Assembly: GCA_963826145.1 (NCBI GenBank)
Contig: CAWGVW010000002.1
Coordinates: 1,178,001 to 1,242,000, forward strand
Direction of reading: 5' to 3'
Length of the DNA stretch: 64,000 nt
Source of the DNA: JBGPLJ01 sp963826145
GTDB taxonomy: Bacteria; Pseudomonadota; Gammaproteobacteria; Steroidobacterales; Steroidobacteraceae
In this document: one piece after another, positions 8,758-17,274 of the stretch
Position numbering within the stretch: the first letter of the stretch is position 1
How the letters are laid out: each line of letters begins with the position of its first letter
Translations under genes and position numbers: made by a program
The notes under the pieces: generated by a model
Told to the model about the DNA's origin: nothing
What the model saw: the letters and a program-made list of their open reading frames with translations, nothing else
The model's database searches: none

Positions 8758-9765
8758 GTGGCGTCGCCGTCTTCTGTTCCCGCGATCCGGCTCTCGGACA
8801 TCGAAGCCGCACGGCACATTCTGGGTGATCGCGTGCGGCAGACGCCCGTACATGAATGGACCGGTCCGACGGTCGATGCTCTTGGGGCAGGGACCCGCGT
8901 CTTCCTCAAACTCGAGCTCTTTCAATACACCGGCAGCTTCAAGCCGCGCGGCGTGCTCCTCAATATGCTGAATCTCCCGCGCGACGACCTGAAGCGCGGC
9001 GTGACTGCAGTGAGCGCCGGCAACCACGCGGTCGCCGTGTCATACGGCGCCCGCGTGATGGGCACGACGGCGAAACTCGTCATCATCAAGACGGCAAGTC
9101 CGATGCGGGTCGAACTCTGCCGCTACTACGGAGCTGAAGTCGTATTTGCCGAAGACGCGCATGTCGCCTTCGAGCGAGCGGCCGAGATCGAGCTCGAGGA
9201 ACGACGGCCGCTCATCCACCCGTTCGAGGGACTCGGCACCGCGACGGGCACGGCGACGGTCGGCTATGAACTCGCGAAGCAGGCCGAAGATCTCGACATC
9301 GTCGTGATTCCGATCGGCGGCGGAGGGCTCTGCGCGGGCGTCGCATCGGCCATCAAGCTCATGCAGCCACGCTGCCAGGTGATCGGCGTCGAACCCGAGG
9401 GCGCAGACTCCATGCATCGCAGTTTCGCGGCTGGCGAACCGCGGTCGATCGACAAGGTACGCACGATCGCGGACAGCCTGGGCGCGCCATATGCGCTGCC
9501 GATCTCATTCGAGCTCTGCCGGCGCAACGTCGATGAGCTGGTGCTCGTGAGCGACGCCGAGCTGCGTGCGGCGATGCGAACGATCCTGCGCGAGGCAAAG
9601 CTGGCGGTCGAACCTGCCGGAGCCGCGGCAACTGCGGCACTGCTTGGACCCTTGCGCGCGCAAGCGGCCGGCAAGCGCGTGGGCCTCATCGTATGCGGGG
9701 CGAATATCGACGCTCCGACCTACGCGCGGCTGATCGCGGAAGACGACACGACGGAGAAGCGGTAA
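8758..9765 (+). CDS. Threonine/serine dehydratase (PLP fold II), no ACT domain
   Basis: About 335 residues, the length of catabolic threonine dehydratase/serine racemase-like enzymes rather than biosynthetic IlvA, since no C-terminal regulatory ACT domain follows. The PLP lysine sits in TGSFKPRGVL; the phosphate-binding glycine loop is IGGGGLCAG; AGNHAVAVSYGARVMG matches the substrate-loop region. The start was placed at GTG 8758, just before the conserved IRLSDIEAARHIL helix. The stop overlaps the next gene's start by one base (TAATG), suggesting co-translation with the DUF1272 and amidohydrolase genes. Confidence 0.82.
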   Translation: MASPSSVPAIRLSDIEAARHILGDRVRQTPVHEWTGPTVDALGAGTRVFLKLELFQYTGSFKPRGVLLNMLNLPRDDLKRGVTAVSAGNHAVAVSYGARVMGTTAKLVIIKTASPMRVELCRYYGAEVVFAEDAHVAFERAAEIELEERRPLIHPFEGLGTATGTATVGYELAKQAEDLDIVVIPIGGGGLCAGVASAIKLMQPRCQVIGVEPEGADSMHRSFAAGEPRSIDKVRTIADSLGAPYALPISFELCRRNVDELVLVSDAELRAAMRTILREAKLAVEPAGAAATAALLGPLRAQAAGKRVGLIVCGANIDAPTYARLIAEDDTTEKR

Positions 9766-9956
9766 TGGCGCTCGAGATGCGCCCGATCTGCGAGAAGTGC
9801 TCCGCGCCGACGCCTCACGAGGCGCAGGCCTTCATCTGTAGCTATGAATGCACGTTCTGTCCGGCCTGCACCATGGGAATGAAGCAAATCTGTCCGAACT
9901 GCGGCGGTGAACTCGTGCCGCGCCCGCGGCGCAAGCCGCGCAAGGAGCGAGCATGA
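9765..9956 (+). CDS. Small Cys-rich DUF1272 protein
   Basis: 63 residues with eight cysteines arranged as CEKC, CSYEC, CPAC and CPNC, consistent with a compact zinc-binding fold, then a basic tail (RPRRKPRKERA). This pattern is that of DUF1272. It is joined by one-base and four-base overlaps to the genes before and after, so it is part of the same operon. Its function is not known; metal binding is inferred from the cysteine spacing. Confidence 0.8.
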   Translation: MALEMRPICEKCSAPTPHEAQAFICSYECTFCPACTMGMKQICPNCGGELVPRPRRKPRKERA

Positions 9957-11647
9957 CGAGATTCATCCGCCTCCAATCCGTCACGACGGCCTGCCTGCTG
10001 CTCATGGCGTTCGCGGCCCTGCCGGCCACGGCCGCCAATTACGCGGACGTCATCATTCACGGCGGCACCGTCTACGACGGGAGTGGCAAGCCGGGCCGTG
10101 TCGCGGACGTCGCCATCAAGGGCGACCGCATCCTCGCGATCGGGAATCTCAGCGGCCGGACAGCCGCGAAGAGGATCGACGCCACCGGCCTCGCCGTGAG
10201 TCCGGGATTCATCAACATGCTCTCCTGGGCTACGGAGTCGCTCATCGTCGATCCACGCTCCGAGAGCGATATCCGCCAGGGCGTGACGCTCGAAGTGATG
10301 GGCGAGGGCGACTCCATGGGTCCGCTCACCGACGCGATGAAGGCCGACGAGCTCAAGCATCAGGGCGACTACAAGTTCGCCATTGAGTGGACGACGCTCG
10401 GGGAATATCTCGCGTATCTCGAAAAGCGCAAGGTCGCGACAAACGTTGCTTCGTTCATCGGCGCGACCACGGTGCGGGTGCATGAATTAGGCTACGAGAA
10501 TCGCGCTCCGACACCCGCGGAACTCGCGCGCATGCAGGACCTCGTGCGCCAGGCGATGCGCGAGGGCGCGATGGGCGTCGGCTCCTCGCTCATCTATTCG
10601 CCGGCGTCGTATTCGGCGCCTGCGGAGATCAAGGCGCTCGCGCTCGCGGCGGCGGAATCGGGCGGCGGCTATATCAGCCATATGCGAAGCGAAGGCAATC
10701 GCCTGCTCGAAGGGATCGATGAAGTGCTCGACATCGCACGCGCGACGAAGCAACACGCGGAGATCTATCACTTCAAGGTGGCGGGCGAGAGCAACTGGCC
10801 GAAGGTCGATGACGCCATCGCGCACATTGAAGCGGCACGCGCTTCGGGCCTTGACGTGAGCGCGGACATGTACACCTACACGGCCGGTGCGACCGGACTC
10901 GACGCGGCGAATCCGCCGTGGGTGCAGGAAGGCGGCCTCGATGCCTGGGTCGCACGGCTCAAGGACCCGGCGACGCGCAAGCGCGTCATCGCAGACATGC
11001 GAAATCCGAAGCCGGACTGGGAAAACCTGCTGCTAGCCGCCGGCTCGCCAGATCGCGTGCTGCTGATTGGCTTCAAGACCGATCGATTGAAGCCGCTGAC
11101 CGGAAAGACACTGGCGGAAGTCGCGAAGATGCGCGGCAAGTCGCCCGAAGAGACGGTGCTTGATCTCGTCGCGGAGGACGGCTATCGCGTCGACACCGCC
11201 TATTTCCTCATGTCCGAGGAGAACGTCACGCGCCAGCTAAAGCTCGCGTGGGTGAGCCTCGGCTCCGATGAGGAATCGCTCGCGCCCGAAGGCATCTTCC
11301 TCAAGCACAACCCGCATCCGCGCGCGTACGGCAATTTCGCGCGCTTCCTTGGTCACTATGTGCGGGAGCAGAAGGTGGCGACGCTGGAGGATGCGGTGCG
11401 CCGGCTTACCGCGTTACCCGCGCAGAATCTGCGGATCAAGGATCGCGGCCGACTGGCTGCGGGCTTTTACGCCGACGTCGTCGTATTCGATCCGGACAAG
11501 ATCATCGACCACGCGACCTTCGAAAAGCCGCACCAGTACTCGACCGGCGTCCTGCAGGTTTTCGTCAACGGCCAGCAGGTGCTGAAGGACGGCGAACACA
11601 CCGGCGCGCTTCCCGGCCGCTTCGTCCGCGGCCCAGGCTGGAAATAG
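9953..11647 (+). CDS. Exported amidohydrolase of the D-aminoacylase type with a degenerate metal site
   Basis: 564 residues. A signal peptide (LLLMAFAALPATA) precedes an amidohydrolase fold: VIIHGGTVYDGSGKPG, ATGLAVSPGFIN, and the closing LAAGFYADVVVFDPD. The family normally has an HxH metal pair just after PGFID; here it reads PGFINMLSWATESL with no histidine. The Cys-containing TEVxGNCG loop is replaced by EVMGEGDSMGP. Later positions are kept (SHMRSEGN, EIYHFKV, LGSDEESLAPEG). It may be a one-metal or altered-substrate subfamily. It is last in the dehydratase-DUF1272 operon and converges with the cytochrome c gene 4 bases away. Confidence 0.75.
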   Translation: MTRFIRLQSVTTACLLLMAFAALPATAANYADVIIHGGTVYDGSGKPGRVADVAIKGDRILAIGNLSGRTAAKRIDATGLAVSPGFINMLSWATESLIVDPRSESDIRQGVTLEVMGEGDSMGPLTDAMKADELKHQGDYKFAIEWTTLGEYLAYLEKRKVATNVASFIGATTVRVHELGYENRAPTPAELARMQDLVRQAMREGAMGVGSSLIYSPASYSAPAEIKALALAAAESGGGYISHMRSEGNRLLEGIDEVLDIARATKQHAEIYHFKVAGESNWPKVDDAIAHIEAARASGLDVSADMYTYTAGATGLDAANPPWVQEGGLDAWVARLKDPATRKRVIADMRNPKPDWENLLLAAGSPDRVLLIGFKTDRLKPLTGKTLAEVAKMRGKSPEETVLDLVAEDGYRVDTAYFLMSEENVTRQLKLAWVSLGSDEESLAPEGIFLKHNPHPRAYGNFARFLGHYVREQKVATLEDAVRRLTALPAQNLRIKDRGRLAAGFYADVVVFDPDKIIDHATFEKPHQYSTGVLQVFVNGQQVLKDGEHTGALPGRFVRGPGWK

Positions 11648-11651
11648 GATC

Positions 11652-12068
11652 TCAGGGACCGCAGATTTTCGGGTCGCGCGTCTCGCGATCGAGATAGGCG
11701 ATGAGGTCTGCGCGGTCGCGCGGATCGTCGACGCCGGCGTACGTCATGTAGGTGCCCGGCACGACCTTCATAGGCGCTGTCAGGAACTGATCGAGCGTCT
11801 TGCGCGTCCAGACGATGCCGGACTTGCGCATCGCATCGGAATACTGGAAATCGCGCACGCTGCCGGCGCGACGCCCGACGAGCCCGCAATGTCGCGGGCC
11901 CGTGCGGTTGTACTCCAGCGCGTGGCAGGCCATGCACCGCTGATAGACAACAGCGCCCGCAGCGGGATCGCCGCTTGCCGGCCTGGCATTGACCGTCTTG
12001 TCGCCCGCGCCGATGGGGAGTATCGGCGCGAGCAACAGGACGAGCGCCGCCAGCGGCAGCCACCTCAC
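11652..12068 (-). CDS. Class I cytochrome c, exported
   Basis: 138 residues: an N-terminal signal peptide (WLPLAALVLLLAPILPIGAG), one heme site CMACH, and a distal Met ligand region (GTYMTYAGVDDPRDRADLIAYL). The size and NRTGPRHCGLVGRRAG loop fit the cytochrome c-550/c2 group. The start overlaps the stop of the ferritin-like gene (TCAT on the plus strand), so it is the third gene of the ECF sigma operon. Likely a small periplasmic electron carrier. Confidence 0.85.
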   Translation of the reverse strand: MRWLPLAALVLLLAPILPIGAGDKTVNARPASGDPAAGAVVYQRCMACHALEYNRTGPRHCGLVGRRAGSVRDFQYSDAMRKSGIVWTRKTLDQFLTAPMKVVPGTYMTYAGVDDPRDRADLIAYLDRETRDPKICGP

Positions 12069-12637
12069 GAAAAGAAGGCGCCGGGGACCGGCGGCAGGCC
12101 GAGCGCCTGCCTGAGGATCGCCCAGTGCATGGACTCATCCGCCAGGATGCTCGCCGCTGCTTTGGCGAGATCGCGATTGCCGAAGAGTGGAATCGCGCCG
12201 GCATAGGCGCTCACCGCGCCGCGCTCGAGCCCTGCCGCGAATTCGAGCACGTCGCGTTCGGCTTTGAGCTTGTCCACCGGGAAGTTGTAATTGGCCGGCG
12301 CGTCCGCGGCCTTGCCGCCCAGCGTGCCGATGGTCTTCGCAAGAAGGTCCGCGTGTTCCTTGTGATGACCCTGGAACGTGACGGCGACACCGAGCACGCC
12401 CTTGGAGAGGAGACCGCTGTCCGCGCCCAGCTGGTACGCAGCGATGGCTTCCCGTTCCGCGGAGAGCGCCGTCTGCAGGATGCGCACGTCGCCGTCCGCG
12501 GGTTTTGCCGCCGCATCCGCGGCGAGCGCGAGGCGCGGCTTGCCGGCGAGGAGTGCGATCGCGGTTCCCGAAAGTGTGAGTCCAAGCGTGTTGAAAATGA
12601 ATTGCCGGCGGTCCGGCGCGTTTTGCGTGTCGTTCAT
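12065..12637 (-). CDS. Tat-exported ferritin-like domain protein
   Basis: 190 residues. The N-terminus has a twin-arginine motif (DRRQFIFNTLG) and a hydrophobic stretch ending in ALA, pointing to Tat export. The body is a four-helix ferritin-like domain with E/H pairs spaced for a di-iron site: SAEREAIAAYQLGADSG, FQGHHKEHADLL, AAGLERGAVSAY, ADESMHWAILRQAL. It overlaps the ECF sigma gene upstream and the cytochrome c gene downstream by four bases each. The role is unknown; operons of this make-up are often tied to envelope redox stress, which is an inference here. Confidence 0.8.
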   Translation of the reverse strand: MNDTQNAPDRRQFIFNTLGLTLSGTAIALLAGKPRLALAADAAAKPADGDVRILQTALSAEREAIAAYQLGADSGLLSKGVLGVAVTFQGHHKEHADLLAKTIGTLGGKAADAPANYNFPVDKLKAERDVLEFAAGLERGAVSAYAGAIPLFGNRDLAKAAASILADESMHWAILRQALGLPPVPGAFFS

Positions 12638-13386
12638 GCTGCTGGTCCTTGTGTGATCGCACCCGCGGTTGCCAGGCGCGCAAGCGTCGCGGCGACGATG
12701 CGGTCGCAGCGCTCGCCGTCGAATTCGAATACGTTGAGCTGCTCGCCCTTGAGCCGGCGTTCGAGCGACTTGTGCAGGAGCCCGATCCCGCGATGCAGGC
12801 GCGTCTTGACGGTCGCCGCGTTCAACTCGAGGCAGGCTGCGGTCTCGCGGATGCTCATCTGCTCGACCATCCTGAGGATCACCACCATGCGGAACGACTC
12901 CGGCAGCGCGTCGATCGCGTGCTCGAGGAGCTGGCGCGCCTCGGCCGCGGCCACGCGCTCGAGCGCGACGTCCGGCACGATCGCCGCATCGGGCGTGGGC
13001 TCCGCGGCGAGTTCGCCAATCTCGTCGATGGAGGTGAGGTTCGGATTTCGTTTGCGCCTGCGCATCAGCGCCTCGTTGAGCGCGATGCGTGAGAGCCACG
13101 CACCGAGCTTGCCGCTCGGCGTGTACCGCGAGAGGTGGGTGAACGCACTGACATAGGTCTCCTGCACGGCGTCCTCGGCCTCCGAATTGTCGGCGAGCAC
13201 GCCCCGGGCTATGCGAAAGAGCCTCTGGTTGTGCCGACGCATGATTGCCTCGAATGCGAGTTCATCGCCGCCGAGCGCCCGCTGCACGAGGCCGTCATCC
13301 GGCACGTCGGCGAGCCGTGCACGCTCTGCTCGGGTGCCCGTCATCGGATGTACCGATCTGTCTGTCGTGTGATCCGGATTACTCAT
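12634..13386 (-). CDS. ECF-family RNA polymerase sigma factor
   Basis: 250 residues if started at 13386; an inner ATG at 13344 (MTGTRAERARLADVPDDGL) would give a more usual N-terminus. Region 2 is plain (AFEAIMRRHNQRLFRIARGV, EAEDAVQETYVSAF), as is region 4 (LPESFRMVVILRMVEQMSIR, ETAACLELNAATVKTRLHRG). No anti-sigma factor lies beside it; instead it overlaps a Tat-exported ferritin-like protein and a cytochrome c, which may be part of its sensing or output. Confidence 0.87.
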   Translation of the reverse strand: MSNPDHTTDRSVHPMTGTRAERARLADVPDDGLVQRALGGDELAFEAIMRRHNQRLFRIARGVLADNSEAEDAVQETYVSAFTHLSRYTPSGKLGAWLSRIALNEALMRRRKRNPNLTSIDEIGELAAEPTPDAAIVPDVALERVAAAEARQLLEHAIDALPESFRMVVILRMVEQMSIRETAACLELNAATVKTRLHRGIGLLHKSLERRLKGEQLNVFEFDGERCDRIVAATLARLATAGAITQGPAA

Positions 13387-13395
13387 GTATCCAGC

Positions 13396-13423
13396 TAAAT
13401 GCTTGGGGCTCGAAGAAGGTTCC
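13396..13423 (-). promoter_or_regulatory. Possible ECF-type promoter of the sigma/ferritin/cytochrome c operon
   Basis: Read on the minus strand, GGAACC (13423-13418) is followed 16 bases later by CATTTA (13401-13396). GGAAC is the usual -35 core recognised by ECF sigma factors, which would suggest autoregulation. The -10 half is only a loose match. With this promoter the inner ATG at 13344 would be a better start for the sigma factor than 13386, which lies about 10 bases downstream. Tentative. Confidence 0.3.
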
Positions 13424-13469
13424 CGACGGGGCTGGCCATCGTGGAATCAAGGGCATACGATGCCTCGCC

Positions 13470-15560
13470 ATGGAGCCATCGACCAGCGCCGGTCGTGAGC
13501 GCGCTCTCATCTTAGTCTCGAAATCGGCGGGCGCCGCGGTGGCCGCGGTCGGTGGGGTCGTGCTTTGCGGCTGGCTTCTCGATCCGCCATGGCTCTTGCA
13601 TCTCTTTCCCGGCCTGACCCTGATGAAGGCGAATACCGCGGCCGCGTTTCTGCTCGCGGGTGTGACGCTCTTTCTCCTGAATCCACTGCGCAACGTCGCG
13701 GTCCGGCTCATCGCGTTCGCGATCCTCGCGCTCGCACTGGCGACACTCGCCGAACACGCCTTCGACTGGAGTCCCGGCATCGACGTGTGGCTTGCCGCCG
13801 ACCCGGCTTCCGTTCTTGCCGGACACGCCCCGGGGCGGATGGCCCTCGCGACGGCAGCCGGTTTCCTGCTGCTGGCGCTCGCGCTGCTCCTTGCGGCAAT
13901 GCCCTGGAAGGCGGACTCGTGGCCCCCGCAGTGGTTTGCAATTGCCGTCGGAATCGATGCGCTCATTGCCGTGCTCGCCTATATCTACGGTGTGGAGTCG
14001 CTGTATCGCGTGCGGCCTTACGCCTCGATGTCCGTGCACACGGCGACGGCCTTTCTCGTGGTGGCGCTCGGATTTCTGTGCGCATGGCCCCGGCGCGGGG
14101 TCATGGGGCGCCTCATCGCCGATAACGCCGGCGGCATGTTGCTGCGTCGACTCTTGCCGCCTGCCGTCCTGCTGCCGATCTTCATCGGCAGTGCCGCACT
14201 GATCGGCCTTCGCCTCGGGCTCTACGAATCGGAATTTGGCACCGCGCTCGTCGCGGCGGCACAGATTGTCATCCTCTCGCTCCTCATCTGGTGGACGGCG
14301 AGCGCGGTGCGCGCCACCGATGCGGACCGGCAGCGCGCGACAAATGCCCTCCTCGACAGCGAGACCCGTCTGCGCACGGTGATCGATTCGTCGCTGACGG
14401 CGGTGGTCACGATCGACATCGAGGGCCGCGTCCTCGAGTGGAACCGGCGTGCCGAAGCCATCTTCGGGTGGACAAGGAGCGAAGCGCTCGGCCGCGAACT
14501 TGCGGCGCTCATTGTCCCTGAAGAGCATCGGGAGCGGCACCGCGAGGGTCTGCGCCACTACGCCGCGACCGGCCAGGCGAAACTTCTCAATCGCACCGTG
14601 GAACTCCCGGCTCAGCGCAAGGACGGGAGCGTCATTCCCGCCGAGATCTCGATCACGGCATTCGATTCGGCGGGCCGCACCACGATCTCGGGATTCATCA
14701 ACGATGTGAGCGAGCGGCGCTTCGCCGAAGGCAGGGTGCGCGCGCAGCTCTCGCGCCTCGACCTTCTCAATCGCATCACGCGTGCCATCGGCGAGCGCCA
14801 GGATCTGCAAAGCATCTTCCAGGTCGTGATCCTGCGCCTCGAGCAGGATCTGCCGATCGACTTCGGCTGCGTGTGCTTGCACGACATGCATACGGAATCG
14901 TTGACGGTGGCGTCGATCGGGAGCCTCGGCAGGGATCTCGTCGCCGCGACGGGGCTCGCCGAGCGCGTGCACATCCCGATCGATCGCAATGGTCTTGCGC
15001 GCTGCATGCTCGGACAGCTGGTGTACGAGCCCGATATTGCGTCGATCGATGTTCCGCTGCCGCGTCGCCTCGCGGCGGCAGGTCTGCGTTCACTGGTACT
15101 CGTGCCGATGATCGCGGAAACGCAGGTCTTCGGCGTGCTGCTCGTCGCGCGCAAGGCGACCGGCGCATTCACGAGCAGCGACTGCGAATTTCTTCAGCAA
15201 CTGACGCAACATGTCGGTCTTGCCGCTCATCAAGCGCAACTGCACGAGGCGCTGCAGCGCGCCTACGACGACCTGCGCCAGAGCCAGCAGACGGTAATGC
15301 AGCAGGAGCGGCTGCGCGCGCTCGGCCAGATGGCGAGCGGCATCGCGCACGACATCAACAACGCGATCTCGCCGATCTCGCTCTTTACGGAACTGCTGCT
15401 CGAGCGCGAAACCGGCCTCAGTGCGCGCTCGCGCGAGAATCTCAAGACGATCCAGCGCGCGATCGACGACGTCTCGCAGACGGTCGCGCGCATGCGCGAG
15501 TTCTATCGCGGACGCGAACCGGAGCTCACGCTCGACGCAGGTCGACCTGAATCGCGGTGA
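13470..15560 (+). CDS. Hybrid sensor histidine kinase, N-terminal part (broken by frameshift at ~15541)
   Basis: Starts at ATG 13470. About 290 residues of multi-pass membrane region (seven or eight hydrophobic helices) are followed by a PAS domain (~296-415, SLTAVVTIDIEGRVLEWNRR), a GAF domain (~430-585) and a HisKA helix with the phospho-histidine in GQMASGIAHDINNAISPISL (~620). The frame ends at TGA 15558-15560, but the expected continuation (VDLNR-VIGQVIDVTRARW) resumes at once in another frame. Two extra G residues, at ~15541 and ~15556, explain the break. Histidine kinase with a broken frame: sequence error or pseudogene. Confidence 0.78.
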   Translation: MEPSTSAGRERALILVSKSAGAAVAAVGGVVLCGWLLDPPWLLHLFPGLTLMKANTAAAFLLAGVTLFLLNPLRNVAVRLIAFAILALALATLAEHAFDWSPGIDVWLAADPASVLAGHAPGRMALATAAGFLLLALALLLAAMPWKADSWPPQWFAIAVGIDALIAVLAYIYGVESLYRVRPYASMSVHTATAFLVVALGFLCAWPRRGVMGRLIADNAGGMLLRRLLPPAVLLPIFIGSAALIGLRLGLYESEFGTALVAAAQIVILSLLIWWTASAVRATDADRQRATNALLDSETRLRTVIDSSLTAVVTIDIEGRVLEWNRRAEAIFGWTRSEALGRELAALIVPEEHRERHREGLRHYAATGQAKLLNRTVELPAQRKDGSVIPAEISITAFDSAGRTTISGFINDVSERRFAEGRVRAQLSRLDLLNRITRAIGERQDLQSIFQVVILRLEQDLPIDFGCVCLHDMHTESLTVASIGSLGRDLVAATGLAERVHIPIDRNGLARCMLGQLVYEPDIASIDVPLPRRLAAAGLRSLVLVPMIAETQVFGVLLVARKATGAFTSSDCEFLQQLTQHVGLAAHQAQLHEALQRAYDDLRQSQQTVMQQERLRALGQMASGIAHDINNAISPISLFTELLLERETGLSARSRENLKTIQRAIDDVSQTVARMREFYRGREPELTLDAGRPESR

Positions 15561-16450
15561 TCGGCCAGGTCATCGACGTTACGCGCGCGCGCTGGAACGA
15601 CCTGCCGCAGCGGCGCGGCGTGATGATCGAGCTCGGCCAGGAACTGGCAAACGACCTGCCGGCCGTGCGCGGCTCGGAATCGGAGATCCGCGACGCGCTG
15701 ATCAACCTCGTATTCAACGCGGTGGACGCCATGGCGAATGGCGGCGTCATGACGATTCGCACGCGCCGGTTCGAGGAGCGTGCGGGTGCGGCGCAGGCAG
15801 TGGTCGAAGTGGGCGACAGCGGTGTCGGCATGAACGAGGAGACGCGGCGGCGCTGCATGGAGCCGTTCTTCACGACGAAGGGCGAACGCGGCACGGGTCT
15901 CGGGCTTGCGATGGTCTACGGCATGGCGCAGCGGCACGGGGCGACGTTCGAAGTCGAGAGCGAACCTGGCGTCGGCACGACGATGCGGATGCATCTTTCC
16001 GCCGAGCGCGGCCGCATCGCTCGAGGCCGGCGTGGGTCCGGCCGCAACAGGTCCGGTCGAGCGCATGCGGATCCTGGTCGATCGACGACGATCCGGTGCT
16101 GCTCGAACTCGATGCGCGAGACGCTCGAGAGCGACGGCCACTCGGTTACCGTTGCCGACGGCGGCCAGCTCGGCATCGACGCGTTCATCGCCGGCGAGCG
16201 GCGATCGCAGCCGTTCGACGTCGTGATCACCGATCTCGGCATGCCCTACGTCGACGGCCGGCAGGTCGCCGCCGCGATCCGGGCCACATCGCCGCGCACA
16301 CCGATCGTCATGCTCACCGGCTGGGGCCGAAGGCTCCTCGCCGGGAACGACGTTCCCGAGCACGTCGATCGTGTGCTGTCGAAGCCGCCGAAGCTCTTTG
16401 AACTGCGCGCGGTGCTCGCCGACCTCGCGGCCAAAGCGCGCGGCACCTAG
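15557..16450 (+). CDS. Same hybrid kinase, C-terminal part: HATPase plus receiver, with three more frame breaks
   Basis: This open frame carries the ATP-binding domain (INLVFNAVDAMANGG, VGDSGVGMNEET, EPFFTTKGERGTGLGLAMVY) up to ~15990. It then runs out of frame and comes back into frame for the end of a receiver domain (DVVITDLGMPYVDG, PIVMLTGWG, VLSKPPK). Single extra bases at ~15996 (T), ~16081 and ~16111 restore a continuous reading: HLPPSAAASLEAG, RILVVDDDPVLLEL, MRETLESDGHSV. All key receiver residues (DDD, acceptor D, T, K) are then present. Together with the preceding segment it forms one membrane PAS-GAF-HisKA-HATPase-REC protein. Confidence 0.72.
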   Translation: MIGQVIDVTRARWNDLPQRRGVMIELGQELANDLPAVRGSESEIRDALINLVFNAVDAMANGGVMTIRTRRFEERAGAAQAVVEVGDSGVGMNEETRRRCMEPFFTTKGERGTGLGLAMVYGMAQRHGATFEVESEPGVGTTMRMHLSAERGRIARGRRGSGRNRSGRAHADPGRSTTIRCCSNSMRETLESDGHSVTVADGGQLGIDAFIAGERRSQPFDVVITDLGMPYVDGRQVAAAIRATSPRTPIVMLTGWGRRLLAGNDVPEHVDRVLSKPPKLFELRAVLADLAAKARGT

Positions 16451-16455
16451 AAAAA

Positions 16456-16523
16456 GGGGACAGATTTATTTTTCGCAGTAACTGGTGATTTCGTGCGGAA
16501 ACGCGAAAAATAAATCTGTCCCC
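16456..16523. repeat. REP-like perfect inverted repeat (GGGGACAGATTTATTTTTCG type)
   Basis: A perfect 21-base inverted repeat, arms 16456-16476 and 16503-16523, beginning GGGGACAGATTTA and ending TAAATCTGTCCCC, with a 26-base spacer. It starts 5 bases after the kinase stop and ends 7 bases before the YjbR-like gene start. The GGGGACAG ends match the other elements at 18898 and 21444-21577. The family is that of REP/RAYT elements. As RNA it would form a long hairpin on either strand. Confidence 0.85.
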
Positions 16524-16530
16524 TATTCCC

Positions 16531-17274
16531 GTGGCGGTGCGCGAGGTCTGCCTGTCACTTCCCGAGGCGGAAGAGTATCTCTCGCACGGCTCGCCCAATT
16601 TCCGCGTGCGCGGGAAGACCTACGCGACCTACGTCGTGAATCATCATGGTGACGGCCGTGTCGCGTTGTGGCTCAACGCGCCAGCCGGCGCGCAGGACCA
16701 CTACACGCGCGAAGAGCCGAAGCACTTCTTCGTGCCTCCCTATGTCGGGCCGCGCGGCTGGCTCGGCGTCAATCTCGATCAGGGTATTTCCTGGAAGCGA
16801 GTCGCTACGCTCGTGCGCGAAGCCTATGAAAAGGTGGCGCCCCCCGCGCTCGCGGGGGCCATCGGCAAGACCATCGAGATTGCGCCGCCCCGGGCGAAGC
16901 TCAAGGCAACCGAGTTCGATCCGCTGGCGTCGCCGCACGCGAAGCGCGTCCTGAAGTCACTGCGCGAGATCTGCCTCGTGCTGCCCGAGGTAGCGGAGGG
17001 CCGCCAATTCGGCACGCCAGTCTGGTGCGCCGGAAAGAAGTCTTTCTCCCAGGCTTATGTCCTCAACGGGCGCCTGCGTCTCGGGTTCTGGGTCGGTGTC
17101 GAGCGGCAGGGACTTCTCACAAACGATCCGCGCTACGAGATTCCGCCCTACATGGGACACAACGGCTGGATCGCGCTCGATGTCAGCAGGGATTGCCGCT
17201 GGCCGGAAATCCGGGCGCTCGCGCTCGAGAGCTATCGCCACTTCGCTCTGAAGCGCATGCTTAAGAAACTATGA
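16531..17274 (+). CDS. Tandem MmcQ/YjbR-like protein
   Basis: 247 residues made of two related ~115-residue halves: EVCLSLPEAEEYLSHGSPNF and later REICLVLPEVAEGRQFGTPV, each followed by the family's K-Y/F-hydrophobic strand and a glycine-rich VPPYVGPRGWLGV or IPPYMGHNGWIAL segment. Such CyaY-like-fold proteins are small putative nucleic-acid-binding proteins of unknown role. The call starts at GTG 16531, only 7 bases past a REP-like element, leaving almost no residues before the first helix; the original N-terminus may have been displaced by the repeat. The stop overlaps the next gene (ATGA). Confidence 0.75.
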   Translation: MAVREVCLSLPEAEEYLSHGSPNFRVRGKTYATYVVNHHGDGRVALWLNAPAGAQDHYTREEPKHFFVPPYVGPRGWLGVNLDQGISWKRVATLVREAYEKVAPPALAGAIGKTIEIAPPRAKLKATEFDPLASPHAKRVLKSLREICLVLPEVAEGRQFGTPVWCAGKKSFSQAYVLNGRLRLGFWVGVERQGLLTNDPRYEIPPYMGHNGWIALDVSRDCRWPEIRALALESYRHFALKRMLKKL

